Origin: an uncultured Lachnospiraceae bacterium
GTDB taxonomy: Bacteria; Bacillota; Clostridia; Lachnospirales; Lachnospiraceae
Assembly: GCA_910585765.1 (NCBI GenBank)
Contig: CAJUES010000001.1
Coordinates: 62,001-126,000 of the forward strand
DNA: 64,000 bases
Reading direction: 5' to 3'
Shown here: piece by piece, positions 36,649 through 45,925 of the stretch
Layout of the letters: each line of letters begins with the position of its first letter
How positions within the stretch are numbered: the stretch's first letter is position 1
The notes under the pieces: generated by a model
The model's input: only the letters and a program-made list of their open reading frames with translations
Databases searched by the model: none
What the model was told of the DNA's origin: nothing
Made by a program: the position numbers and the translations under genes

Positions 36649-37635
36649 ATGGCAAAAATTATTGGAAAAGATCTGCCTGGCATGCCATGGCAGGAACCGG
36701 GAAGTACGGAAAAGCTGCCGGTATGGCGCTATCATGCAAATCCGATCATAGAGAGGTTTGCGACAAAGAATTCCAACAGTATCTTTAACAGTGCCGTCGT
36801 TCCCTTTGAGGATGGTTATGCAGGCGTATTCCGCTGTGACAGCAAGTCGATCAGCATGGACATTTTTGCAGGATTCAGCAAGGATGGGATCCACTGGGAT
36901 ATTTCTGACGAACCGATCGCATTTCAGGGTGCGCATCCGGAAATTGCCAGGAGGGACTTCCGGTATGATCCCAGAGTATGTCTCATAGAGGACAAATACT
37001 ATATCACATGGTGCAACGGCTACCATGAGTACCCGACCATCGGGGTAGGATATACCTTTGATTTTAAGACCTTTTATCAGCTGGAAAACGCGTTTCTGCC
37101 GTTTAACCGCAACGGCGTGCTGTTTCCGCGCAAGATCAACAACTGCTACTATATGCTGAGCCGCCCGAGCGACAACGGCCACACGCCGTTTGGCGACATT
37201 TTCCTGAGCGAGAGCCCTGACCTGAAATACTGGGGCTGCCATCGTTACGTGATGGGAACCATCAAGGGCGATGCCTCGGCATGGCAGTCCACCAAGATCG
37301 GGGCGGGGAGCGTCCCGATCGAGACGGACGAAGGATGGCTTTTGATCTACCACGGCGTCATCAATACATGCAATGGTTTTGTATATAGAATGGGCTGTGC
37401 ACTGCTGGATCTGGAAGAGCCGTGGAAGGTGATCAGGAGAACAAAAAATTATATTTTAGGACCTCATGAAATCTATGAGTGTGTCGGAGATGTGCCCAAT
37501 GTGGTGTTCCCATGCGCGGCGCTTGCGGATGCGGCGACGGGAAGGATCGCGATCTACTATGGCTGTGCGGACACTGTGACAGGGCTTGCATTTACAACTG
37601 CAGACCGTCTGATGGCTTATATGGATCCGGTTTGA
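36649..37635 (+). CDS. GH130 beta-mannoside phosphorylase
   Basis: This 328-residue enzyme belongs to GH130, which phosphorolyses beta-1,4-mannosides to mannose 1-phosphate. Family features include the five-bladed propeller entry FNSAVVPFEDGYAGVFRCDS, the RYDPRV segment and the YHG (WLLIYHGV) phosphate-side motif. There is no signal peptide. In an N-glycan locus the natural substrate is probably Man-beta-1,4-GlcNAc, the core disaccharide left after alpha-mannosidase action, as known for some GH130 members; beta-mannan fragments are the alternative. An AGAGGTGTCGG site precedes the ATG. Confidence 0.9.
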   Translation: MAKIIGKDLPGMPWQEPGSTEKLPVWRYHANPIIERFATKNSNSIFNSAVVPFEDGYAGVFRCDSKSISMDIFAGFSKDGIHWDISDEPIAFQGAHPEIARRDFRYDPRVCLIEDKYYITWCNGYHEYPTIGVGYTFDFKTFYQLENAFLPFNRNGVLFPRKINNCYYMLSRPSDNGHTPFGDIFLSESPDLKYWGCHRYVMGTIKGDASAWQSTKIGAGSVPIETDEGWLLIYHGVINTCNGFVYRMGCALLDLEEPWKVIRRTKNYILGPHEIYECVGDVPNVVFPCAALADAATGRIAIYYGCADTVTGLAFTTADRLMAYMDPV

Positions 37636-37786
37636 ATCTGACACGGGATCCGCCGGATCTGCTATGCTGGATCTGCTACTGGATCTGCTATAAGAAATGA
37701 CAGGCTGCCGCAAAAGAATAAAAGTGAAAGCTTTGATTGATTTTGCGGCAGCCCTTTTTAAGGAACTGCAGACAGGAGGAATCGAT

Positions 37787-39682
37787 ATGTATCTGTTGCC
37801 AAGACCAAAAAAAGTCGAAGAGAGACAGGGGGCTTATGAGATCGGCTGGAATACGGTGATCACGATAGACGGGACACTGTCGGAAAACGGTTGTGTCTAC
37901 GCCGGACTTGTGCAGGAATGCATCAGGAACCGTGCCGGGATCGAGTGCGCTGTCGTGAGAGGAGAAAAGCGGGAAGGGGATCTCTTCCTGACCCTGGCAT
38001 CGGAATGCGGCGCGCAGGAATACCGGATATGCATCGCGCAGGACGGGCTCGTTGTCGCGGGCGGTGACGGGGCGGCAGTCCTGTACGGCGTGCAGACTTT
38101 GTGCCAGATCATCACACAGTGCGGCGGCGTGCTGCCCTGTATGGAGATCAGCGATGCGCCGGATATCCCGAACAGGGGATATTTTCTGGACGAGACGCGG
38201 GGGAGGGTTCTGACGCTTCCGTATCTAAAACGCGTGGCAGACCGGCTCAGCCGCTACAAACTAAACCAGTTCCAGCTCTACGTCGAGCACACGTATCTGT
38301 TCCGGGATCTTGCGGAGATGTGGCGCGATGACACGCCGCTGACGGCGGAGGACATCCTGGAGCTGGACGCGTATTGCCGGAAGCTGCACATCGAGCTGGT
38401 CCCGTCGCTGGCAAGCTTTGGCCACCTGTACACACTGCTCTCTACGCGCAGCCACGGTGAGCTCTGTGAGCGCGGCGGTTCGTGGGAAACGCCCTTTTCC
38501 TTCTGGGACAGGATGGATCACCACACGATCAACACGACGGACGATCGGGCGCTGCCGCTCATAGAGAGCATGCTCGCCGAGTACGGGGCGCTGTTCTCTT
38601 CCGACAAGTTCAACATCTGCGCGGACGAGACATTCGACCTTGGCTGCGAGAAGTCGCGCGGGACGGCGGAGCAGATCGGGACGGAGCAGATGTATGTCGA
38701 TTATCTGAAGGAGCTGTGTGGATTTCTGGACAGCCGCGGGAAGCGGGTGCAGTTTTTCGGGGATATCATCTGCCGGAAGCCGGAACTCATCGCGCAGCTG
38801 CCGCAGAGAACCATATGCCTGACATGGGGCTATGCGCCGCAGCAGTCGGTTGATGCCTGCCACGCCATGGCACAGGCGGGTGCGGTGCAGTATCTCTGTC
38901 CCGGGGTGGGCGGATGGAACCAGTGGATGAACCTGATGGAGGATTCCTACCAGAACATAGTCAGAATGTGCGGGTATGGGCGCGAGTATCACGCCGAGGG
39001 GATCCTGAACACGGACTGGGGCGACTTCGGACACATCAACCACCCGGAATTTTCCGTGCCGGGCATGATATACGGGGCGGCATTTTCGTGGAATCAGGAG
39101 GAGATCGGCTTTGACGCGCTCAACCGCCAGATCTCGCGGCTCGAGTACGGCGATGTGACAGAGCAGGCTGTGGGCATCATGGCGAAGATACCGGCGCATA
39201 CCCTGTTTGGCTGGCGCGACGCAGTGGTATACTATGAACACTGCGCACACGGTCACGCGCTGGAAAATGAGGAGATTGTCCCGAAGCTGTTTTCGCAGGA
39301 CGCTGCGACAGCGGATCAAGAGATGGAAGCGGCGGACAAGGCGCTGCGCGGTCTTGTCACACAGATGAAGCGGGCGGCGGTGTCCATGGATGCCCGGTCG
39401 AGGGCGGTCGCAGGGCTTGTCGAGCTTGCGGTGGAGGCGATCCGGCTCTGGAATGAGACCGGTGCGGCGGTCGTCCACGAGAGGCAGGGCAGTGCGCTGC
39501 ATCAGCAGGAGGCGTTTGCGCTCGCCGGACGGCTTGAGCGGTGGTTTATGGCATTCAAGAGCCAGTGGCGCAGCGTGGGGCGCGAGGGAGACCTTCACCA
39601 CATCGCTGAGATCGTATTCTGGTACACGGACTGTCTGCGCCGGAGAAAGGCGGAATCGGACGCCGCAAAATCATTTTTATGA
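37787..39682 (+). CDS. GH20-type beta-N-acetylhexosaminidase
   Basis: This 631-residue cytoplasmic enzyme has a GH20b-like N-terminal domain (about 1-115), a catalytic barrel with the family's Asp-Glu pair at Asp280-Glu281 (NICADETFDLG), and a long helical C-terminal domain. GH20 enzymes release terminal GlcNAc (or GalNAc) by substrate-assisted catalysis; here antennary GlcNAc of imported N-glycans is the likely target. The start at 37787 has a GACAGGAGGA site and begins at the conserved MYLLPRPKK; the longer in-frame extension upstream has no support. About 150 bases separate it from GH130. Confidence 0.88.
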   Translation: MYLLPRPKKVEERQGAYEIGWNTVITIDGTLSENGCVYAGLVQECIRNRAGIECAVVRGEKREGDLFLTLASECGAQEYRICIAQDGLVVAGGDGAAVLYGVQTLCQIITQCGGVLPCMEISDAPDIPNRGYFLDETRGRVLTLPYLKRVADRLSRYKLNQFQLYVEHTYLFRDLAEMWRDDTPLTAEDILELDAYCRKLHIELVPSLASFGHLYTLLSTRSHGELCERGGSWETPFSFWDRMDHHTINTTDDRALPLIESMLAEYGALFSSDKFNICADETFDLGCEKSRGTAEQIGTEQMYVDYLKELCGFLDSRGKRVQFFGDIICRKPELIAQLPQRTICLTWGYAPQQSVDACHAMAQAGAVQYLCPGVGGWNQWMNLMEDSYQNIVRMCGYGREYHAEGILNTDWGDFGHINHPEFSVPGMIYGAAFSWNQEEIGFDALNRQISRLEYGDVTEQAVGIMAKIPAHTLFGWRDAVVYYEHCAHGHALENEEIVPKLFSQDAATADQEMEAADKALRGLVTQMKRAAVSMDARSRAVAGLVELAVEAIRLWNETGAAVVHERQGSALHQQEAFALAGRLERWFMAFKSQWRSVGREGDLHHIAEIVFWYTDCLRRRKAESDAAKSFL

Positions 39683-39737
39683 TCCGATAAAATATGTGAG
39701 AATCTTCTGCATGGCAATGCAGGAATGGAGGTAATAT

Positions 39738-42700
39738 ATGCATTTTTTGGATAAGAGAGTCAATGTGATTTGCGAAGAGCTCAAAAAGCTCAAGATCAGG
39801 CAGAAGTTTACCATTGACAATTGGCAGTACAAGGAAGGGAACTATATACGTCCGCAGGAAGCGGAGGCGGACACGGCAGCGTGGGAAGATTTTGACTGCC
39901 AGAAGATGCACTGGTATGGGAAAGACCGTCACTACTGGTTCAAGACGACATACCGTGTGCCCCATGAGCTGGACGGAAAGCGGATGTGGCTTCATGTGCG
40001 CACGCAGATCGACGAGTGGGATGATGCGAAGAACCCACAGTTTCTGCTGTTTGTGAACGGGGAAGTGGTGCAGGGCATCGATATGAACCACAGGGATGTC
40101 TTTCTGTCTCCGTCCGCGAAGGAGGGCGATGTGCTCGAGATCGGGCTGCAGGCGTACACGGGGATCCTGCACACGGAGTTCAACCTGATCGTGGAGATGC
40201 AGGAGATCGATGACAGGATCGAGAAGCTCTACTATGATCTGTGGGTGCCGCTGGCAGCGTTTTCCAGGATGGAGGAGGATGACAAGAACCGCAGGGATAT
40301 CGAGGAGATATTGAACCGCACCGTGAATTTCCTCGATCTCAGGACACCGTACTCCGAGGCGTTCTACAGCACATTGTCCGAGGCGTCGGACTATATCGAC
40401 AAGGCGCTGTATTCGGACATGGCAGGATATCAGGATGTGATCGCGACCTGTATCGGGCACACGCACATTGATGTCGCATGGTGGTGGACAGTGGCGCAGA
40501 CCAGGGAGAAGACAGGGCGCAGTTTTGCGACTGTTCTAAAGCTGATGGAGGAGTACCCGAACTACAAGTTTATGTCGAGCCAGCCGCAGCTGTATGCCTT
40601 CTTGAAGGAGCGCTATCCTGAACTGTACGAGAAGGCGAAGGAGCGCATCAGGGAAGGCCGCTGGGAGCCGGAAGGCGGCATGTGGGTGGAGGCGGACTGC
40701 AATCTGACCTCGGGAGAGTCTCTGGTGCGCCAGTTCATGCACGGAAAGCGTTTCTTCAGGGAAGAGTTCGGCGTGGACAACCGCATCCTGTGGCTGCCGG
40801 ACGTGTTCGGTTACTCCGGGGCACTGCCGCAGATCATGAAAAAGTGCGGGATCGACTACTTTATGACCACGAAGCTTGCGTGGAACCAGTTCAACAAGAT
40901 CCCCTACGATACGATGCGCTGGCGCGGGATCGACGGCACGGAGGTGCTCACGCACCTGATCACGACGCTGGGCGTGAACCAGCCGATCAAGGACTTCTTC
41001 ACGACGTACAACGGGATGCTCCACCCCGATGCGATTATGGGCGGCTGGATGCGCTATCAGAACAAGGATATCAACAATGACATCCTGATCTCCTACGGCT
41101 ACGGGGACGGCGGCGGCGGTCCGACAAGGGAGATGCTCGAGACTTCGATCCGCATGGAGAAGGGCGTGAAAGGGATCCCCAAGGTACGCCAGGCGTTTGC
41201 GCGCACTTACTTTGACGAGCTGGATGAGCGCGTCAGCAAAAACAACAGGCTTCCGGTGTGGGAGGGTGAGCTCTACTTTGAGTACCACAGGGGAACGCTG
41301 ACTTCCATGGCGCGCAACAAGCGCTCGAACCGCAAGTCCGAGCTGGGGCTGATGGATCTGGAGCTGCTGTCCGTACTGACGGCGCCCGACATGGCATACC
41401 CGCAGGAGGAGCTCGATGCGATGTGGAAAGTCGTGCTGTTAAATCAGTTCCATGATATCCTGCCGGGTTCATCGATCCATGAGGTCTATGAGGTGACGAA
41501 GGAGGAGTACGGCAGACTGGCAGAGCAGCTTGCGGCGATGATCGGAGAGCGCAGGAAAGCGATCGCGGGAAGCGGCAGTGCAGTTACCGTGTTCAACACC
41601 ACAGGCAAGGTCAGGGACGATATCGTGAACCTGGGCGATCTGGAGGGCAGCGCGCTCATCGATTCGGACGGTGTGGTTTACCCGGTACAGAAGACAGCGG
41701 ACGGAAGCATCGCATTTGTGCAGAATCTGCCTTCAAAGGGTTACAAGTCGTTCACAGTCAGCGAGACGACATCGGCAGCTGAGCGGGCGCCGTTCACACT
41801 GGTTGGAGAGCGACAGCTGGAGACACCGTTCTACACGGTCAGTCTGGATGAGCATGGAATGTTCACAAGCATTTACGACAAGGAAAACGACCGCGAGGTG
41901 GTACAGCAGGGACAGCGCGCAAACCTCCTGCGCATGTACGAGGATAAGCCGATCTACTTCGACAACTGGGACATTGATATCTATTATACGGAAAAGTTCT
42001 GGGACGTGGACGATGTGGAGCACATGGAGTGGACGGAGATCGGCGCGGTGCGCGCGGTGCTTGAGATCACGAGGAGGGCGTCACAGTCGACGATCCATCA
42101 GAAGATCATCTTCTACGCGGACAGCCGCAGGATCGATTTTGAGACGCATGTGGACTGGAAAGAGCACCAGACATTGCTCAAAGTACACTTCCCGGTGGCG
42201 GTGCACACGGACGAGGCGGCATTTGACGTGCAGTTCGGCAACCTGACCAGAAAGACGCACCAGAACACGAGCTGGGATGTGGCACGTTTTGAGAGCTGCG
42301 GACAGAAGTGGATGGATCTCTCGGAGGGACACTACGGCGTTTCCCTGCTGAATGACTGCAAGTACGGGCATTCCGTGAAGGATTCCAACATGGCGCTGAC
42401 GCTGATCAAATCAGGGATCGAGCCAAATCCCACGACAGACCAGGAGGAGCATGTGTTCACGTACGCGATCTATCCGCATGCGGAGGGATGGCGCGCGGCA
42501 GGGACAGTCGCGGAGGCATACAAGCTGAACCAGCCGCTGCTCGTGCAGGCACAGACCGAGGAGAAGGAGACGTATTCGTTCGCCTGCGTGGCACACGACA
42601 ACGTGATCATCGAGACGGTCAAACATGCCGAGGACGGCAATGGAACCGTCATCCGTATGTACGAGTCGGAGAATGCGTACACAAAGACAAAGCTGACAGT

Positions 42701-42830
42701 GAACACCGATTTCAACAAGGCGTATATCTGCAATCTGCTCGAGGAGACAGCGTGTGAGGCAGCCGTTGCCGGAAAAGTGATCGATGTGGTGCTGAAACCG
42801 TACGAGGTGGTGACGGTGAAGATCTGTTAG
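39738..42830 (+). CDS. GH38 alpha-mannosidase
   Basis: This 1030-residue cytoplasmic enzyme removes alpha-linked mannose from N-glycans. The catalytic domain has the zinc ligands in GHTHID (His241, His243 region; Asp245), the nucleophile Asp355 in LPDVFGYSG, and the family's long C-terminal beta-sandwich domains (about 650-1030). Length matches bacterial GH38 enzymes. No signal peptide is seen. An AATGGAGG site precedes the ATG. It follows GH20 by 55 bases and is followed by a stem-loop and then the exported GH85. Specificity among alpha-1,2, 1,3 and 1,6 linkages cannot be read from the sequence. Confidence 0.94.
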   Translation: MHFLDKRVNVICEELKKLKIRQKFTIDNWQYKEGNYIRPQEAEADTAAWEDFDCQKMHWYGKDRHYWFKTTYRVPHELDGKRMWLHVRTQIDEWDDAKNPQFLLFVNGEVVQGIDMNHRDVFLSPSAKEGDVLEIGLQAYTGILHTEFNLIVEMQEIDDRIEKLYYDLWVPLAAFSRMEEDDKNRRDIEEILNRTVNFLDLRTPYSEAFYSTLSEASDYIDKALYSDMAGYQDVIATCIGHTHIDVAWWWTVAQTREKTGRSFATVLKLMEEYPNYKFMSSQPQLYAFLKERYPELYEKAKERIREGRWEPEGGMWVEADCNLTSGESLVRQFMHGKRFFREEFGVDNRILWLPDVFGYSGALPQIMKKCGIDYFMTTKLAWNQFNKIPYDTMRWRGIDGTEVLTHLITTLGVNQPIKDFFTTYNGMLHPDAIMGGWMRYQNKDINNDILISYGYGDGGGGPTREMLETSIRMEKGVKGIPKVRQAFARTYFDELDERVSKNNRLPVWEGELYFEYHRGTLTSMARNKRSNRKSELGLMDLELLSVLTAPDMAYPQEELDAMWKVVLLNQFHDILPGSSIHEVYEVTKEEYGRLAEQLAAMIGERRKAIAGSGSAVTVFNTTGKVRDDIVNLGDLEGSALIDSDGVVYPVQKTADGSIAFVQNLPSKGYKSFTVSETTSAAERAPFTLVGERQLETPFYTVSLDEHGMFTSIYDKENDREVVQQGQRANLLRMYEDKPIYFDNWDIDIYYTEKFWDVDDVEHMEWTEIGAVRAVLEITRRASQSTIHQKIIFYADSRRIDFETHVDWKEHQTLLKVHFPVAVHTDEAAFDVQFGNLTRKTHQNTSWDVARFESCGQKWMDLSEGHYGVSLLNDCKYGHSVKDSNMALTLIKSGIEPNPTTDQEEHVFTYAIYPHAEGWRAAGTVAEAYKLNQPLLVQAQTEEKETYSFACVAHDNVIIETVKHAEDGNGTVIRMYESENAYTKTKLTVNTDFNKAYICNLLEETACEAAVAGKVIDVVLKPYEVVTVKIC

Positions 42831-42871
42831 CAGCATCACCAAAATGCAGATGAGCAGGTGTGGGTTGTTTT

Positions 42872-42902
42872 GGGCATCAGGCTCAATACAAGTCTGATGC
42901 CC
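42872..42902 (+). terminator. Stem-loop between GH38 and GH85 genes
   Basis: A 12-bp stem (42872-42883 with 42891-42902, one G-U pair) encloses the loop CAATACA. It is followed by CAAAA rather than a T run, so it may be a partial terminator or mRNA-stability element. Behind it GGGATGCC is repeated twice. Confidence 0.55.
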
Positions 42903-42957
42903 CAAAAGGGATGCCCCAAAGGGATGCCAAAAATGGCAGTAAAGGAGAAAATATATT

Positions 42958-45858
42958 ATGCGGAAAAAGGAATATGGGAAAAAAGTGATCAGCATCATCC
43001 TGGCAGCGTCCATGATCATCAGCCTGACAGCCTGCGGAGGCGGCAAGGCGCAGGACGCGCAGCAGACTGTATCGCAGGAGACTGCGGTCACACAGGAGAC
43101 CACACAGACGGAAACGCCCGCGGAGCCGGAGACTGAGGCAGAACAGCCTGCGGAGACAGCGGCGGCAAAGTATTCCGTGACAGAGGAGAACGGAAATAAG
43201 GAGCTGACCATGGCGCGCCAGCCGGAGGCGTCCTACTGGTTCCCGGCGCAGCTTCTGGAGTGGAATGCGGACGACGACGAGGATCTGATCTTCAATGTGA
43301 GCACGGTTCCGCTTGCGAAGCGGGCAGATATCGACTCGCTTGAGACGGTGAATACCACACAGAACAAGGACACGAAGATCTTGTCGATCTCCATCATGAA
43401 CGCCAGCACCAGCGGAAACTCCCCGCATGGTCTGAACAAGGCGGAGGCAAACGCGTTCTCCTACTGGCAGTACGTGGACACACTGGTGTACTGGGGCGGT
43501 TCTTCGGGAGAGGGACTGATCGTCGCACCGAGCCCGGATGTGGTGGACGCAGGGCACAAGAACGGCGTGAAGGTGATCGGCACGGTGTTTATGCCGCAAG
43601 TAGAGCATGGCGGCAAGATGGAGTGGCTGTATGATCTGCTGCAGAAGAAGGAAGATGGAAGCTTCCCGGTTGCGGATAAATTGATCGAAGTTGCAAATAC
43701 ATATGGATTTGATGGATGGTTCATGAATCAGGAGACACAGGGGACAGAAGAGGAGCCGTTGACAAAAGAACATGCGTCGCTGATGCAGGAATTCCTTTCG
43801 TATTATAAAGAGAAGGCACCCGATTTAGAGTTGGTATACTATGATTCCATGACTGTGGACGGAGAGATGGATTGGCAGAATGCGCTCACCGAAAAAAATG
43901 TGTCGTATTTAAAGTCTGAGGAAGGCGCTGATATAGCAGATGCCATGTTTATCAATTTTGGGTGGACGTATGATAAATATGCGCCCGATGAATTGATTAA
44001 GTCTTCTGCGGAATTGGCGGCGGAAAAACAGATTGATCCTCATGATCTGTATGCGGGCATCGACCTGCAGAGCAACGGCTATGACACGCCGATCAAGTGG
44101 AACCTGTTTGAGAATCCGGACGGAGGGACATATACATCATTGGGACTCTACTGCCCGAGCTGGACGTATTTCTCATCCCAGATGATACAGGATTTCTGGA
44201 AGAAGGAAAACAAATTGTGGGTGAACTCACAGGGTGATCCCTCGGCGGATGTGCAGGCTTCCGGCGACACTGACTGGAGAGGTGTCTCCACCTATGTCGT
44301 GGAGCGGACAGCGCTGACAACCCTTCCGTTCGTGACCAATTTCTCCACAGGAAACGGTTACGGATTCTACAAGAACGGTGAGCTGATCAGCATGCTCGAC
44401 TGGAACAACAGGAGTATATCCGACGTGCTGCCCACATACCGCTATATCATCGAGAATGGAGAGGGCAACAAGCTGACGGCGGATCTTGACGTGGGTGACG
44501 CATACTACGGCGGAACCAGCCTGATCCTGCGCGGGAACTTGAAGCAGGGCGTGCCGTCCACCATCAGGATGTACAGCGCGGACCTTCCTGTCTCAGACAA
44601 GATGACATTCACCACTACAGCGAGGGCAAAAGGTGCGGAGGTTGCACTTGACGCGGTGCTCACACTCGACGACGGATCGGAACTCGTGCTCGAAGGCGAC
44701 AGGAAAGTAGTCGATGAGTGGACGACAGTTTCCTACCAGACATCGGATCTTGCAGGCAAGACCGTGAAGGCGATCTCCTACAGACTGACCTCCGCTGCGG
44801 ACAGCGGATCCCTTCAGTTCCGCTTCGGCAATATCACCATGATCGAGGCAGACAGCGAGGAGACAGCTGCGGTGAGCAACGTGAAGGTGCTCGACAGCGA
44901 GTTCGACGAGGACGGAATGTATGCGGGCGTGCGCCTTGCATGGGACAGCGATGTGCAGACAGATTACTATGAGGTTTACCGCATCAACCAGGATCAGAGC
45001 AAATCGCTCCTGGGCGTGTCCAACACAAACAGTTTCTACATCAACACACTGCCCCGCACAGACGAGACGAACAAGTCCACATTTGAGGTGGTTCCCGTCA
45101 ATGCACTCCTGGCGGAGGGCACCGGTGCGACCGTGACGATGGACTGGCCGGACAACAGCATCCCGAAGGCGGCATTCGCAGCGGACATCACGCTGGCAGC
45201 GCCGGGTGAGACCATCACGTTCCAGAGCCTGAGCTCGCAGAATACAGAGAAGGTGACATGGACGCTTGCAGGTGCAGACAAGGAGTCCGCAGAGGGCGAC
45301 AGCGTTTCTGTCACCTATGCAGAGGAGGGCGTGTACGCCGTTTCGATGAAGGCGGAGAACGAGTCCGGCAGCAGCGAGGCCTCGAAGGAAGGCTACATCG
45401 TGATCACACAGAAGGCAGCGGATGGGCTTTCACTGCTCTCACAGGGAGCCGGTACAGAGGCTGACACCTATGTCAACGACAACGAGGCACCGCAGTTTGC
45501 AGTGGACGGCGATTACACCAAGAAATGGTGCGCGACAGGAAGTGCACCCCATGAGATCACACTTGATCTCGGCTCTGTCAAGACTGTCAGCGCGGTCGAT
45601 GTATACCACGCAGAGGCAGGCGGCGAGGGCAAAGACATGAACACCAAGTCCTACGCGATCATGGTCAGCGAGGACGGCGCGTCGTTCGAGGAGGTGCGCA
45701 GTGTCACCAGGAACACGGCGGGCACGACACATGACGCATTCGCACCTGTGAAGGCACAGTACGTCAAGCTCGTGGTGAACAAACCGACACAGGGAAGCGA
45801 CAGTGCAGCGCGCATCTACGAAGTGGAGGTATTCGGATTAGACGACACTCTGGAATAA
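42958..45858 (+). CDS. Exported GH85 endo-beta-N-acetylglucosaminidase (lipoprotein)
   Basis: This 966-residue enzyme cuts the chitobiose core of N-glycans, releasing the glycan from protein. The signal peptide ends in the lipobox LTAC (Cys near residue 22), followed by a Glu/Thr-rich tether, so it sits on the cell surface. The GH85 barrel (about 75-400) carries the catalytic pair Asn257/Glu259 in GWFMNQE. A beta-sandwich domain (about 480-640), a fibronectin-like segment, a PKD-like domain (about 735-810) and a C-terminal F5/8-type (CBM32-like) domain (about 830-960) follow. The stretch 43677-44055, which includes the catalytic site, uses noticeably more AT-rich codons than its flanks. An AAAGGAG site precedes the ATG. 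It closes the N-glycan operon. Confidence 0.93.
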   Translation: MRKKEYGKKVISIILAASMIISLTACGGGKAQDAQQTVSQETAVTQETTQTETPAEPETEAEQPAETAAAKYSVTEENGNKELTMARQPEASYWFPAQLLEWNADDDEDLIFNVSTVPLAKRADIDSLETVNTTQNKDTKILSISIMNASTSGNSPHGLNKAEANAFSYWQYVDTLVYWGGSSGEGLIVAPSPDVVDAGHKNGVKVIGTVFMPQVEHGGKMEWLYDLLQKKEDGSFPVADKLIEVANTYGFDGWFMNQETQGTEEEPLTKEHASLMQEFLSYYKEKAPDLELVYYDSMTVDGEMDWQNALTEKNVSYLKSEEGADIADAMFINFGWTYDKYAPDELIKSSAELAAEKQIDPHDLYAGIDLQSNGYDTPIKWNLFENPDGGTYTSLGLYCPSWTYFSSQMIQDFWKKENKLWVNSQGDPSADVQASGDTDWRGVSTYVVERTALTTLPFVTNFSTGNGYGFYKNGELISMLDWNNRSISDVLPTYRYIIENGEGNKLTADLDVGDAYYGGTSLILRGNLKQGVPSTIRMYSADLPVSDKMTFTTTARAKGAEVALDAVLTLDDGSELVLEGDRKVVDEWTTVSYQTSDLAGKTVKAISYRLTSAADSGSLQFRFGNITMIEADSEETAAVSNVKVLDSEFDEDGMYAGVRLAWDSDVQTDYYEVYRINQDQSKSLLGVSNTNSFYINTLPRTDETNKSTFEVVPVNALLAEGTGATVTMDWPDNSIPKAAFAADITLAAPGETITFQSLSSQNTEKVTWTLAGADKESAEGDSVSVTYAEEGVYAVSMKAENESGSSEASKEGYIVITQKAADGLSLLSQGAGTEADTYVNDNEAPQFAVDGDYTKKWCATGSAPHEITLDLGSVKTVSAVDVYHAEAGGEGKDMNTKSYAIMVSEDGASFEEVRSVTRNTAGTTHDAFAPVKAQYVKLVVNKPTQGSDSAARIYEVEVFGLDDTLE

Positions 45859-45866
45859 AATCTTAT

Positions 45867-45892
45867 CAGCAGCCTGGATCTCCAGGCTGCTG
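45867..45892. terminator. Palindrome between convergent GH85 and SUFU genes
   Basis: A perfect 12-bp stem (45867-45878 with 45881-45892, CAGCAGCCTGGA) has a 2-base spacer. It lies between two convergent genes and probably ends both transcripts, though a clear T run is missing on the plus side. Confidence 0.65.
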
Positions 45893-45925
45893 TCTGATCG
45901 CGTCACAGGTCATTTGAGTATCATT

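Noticed and set aside
45867..45892. Possible operator at the GH85/SUFU junction
   Set aside because: The palindrome lies between two convergent genes, where a terminator explains it better.
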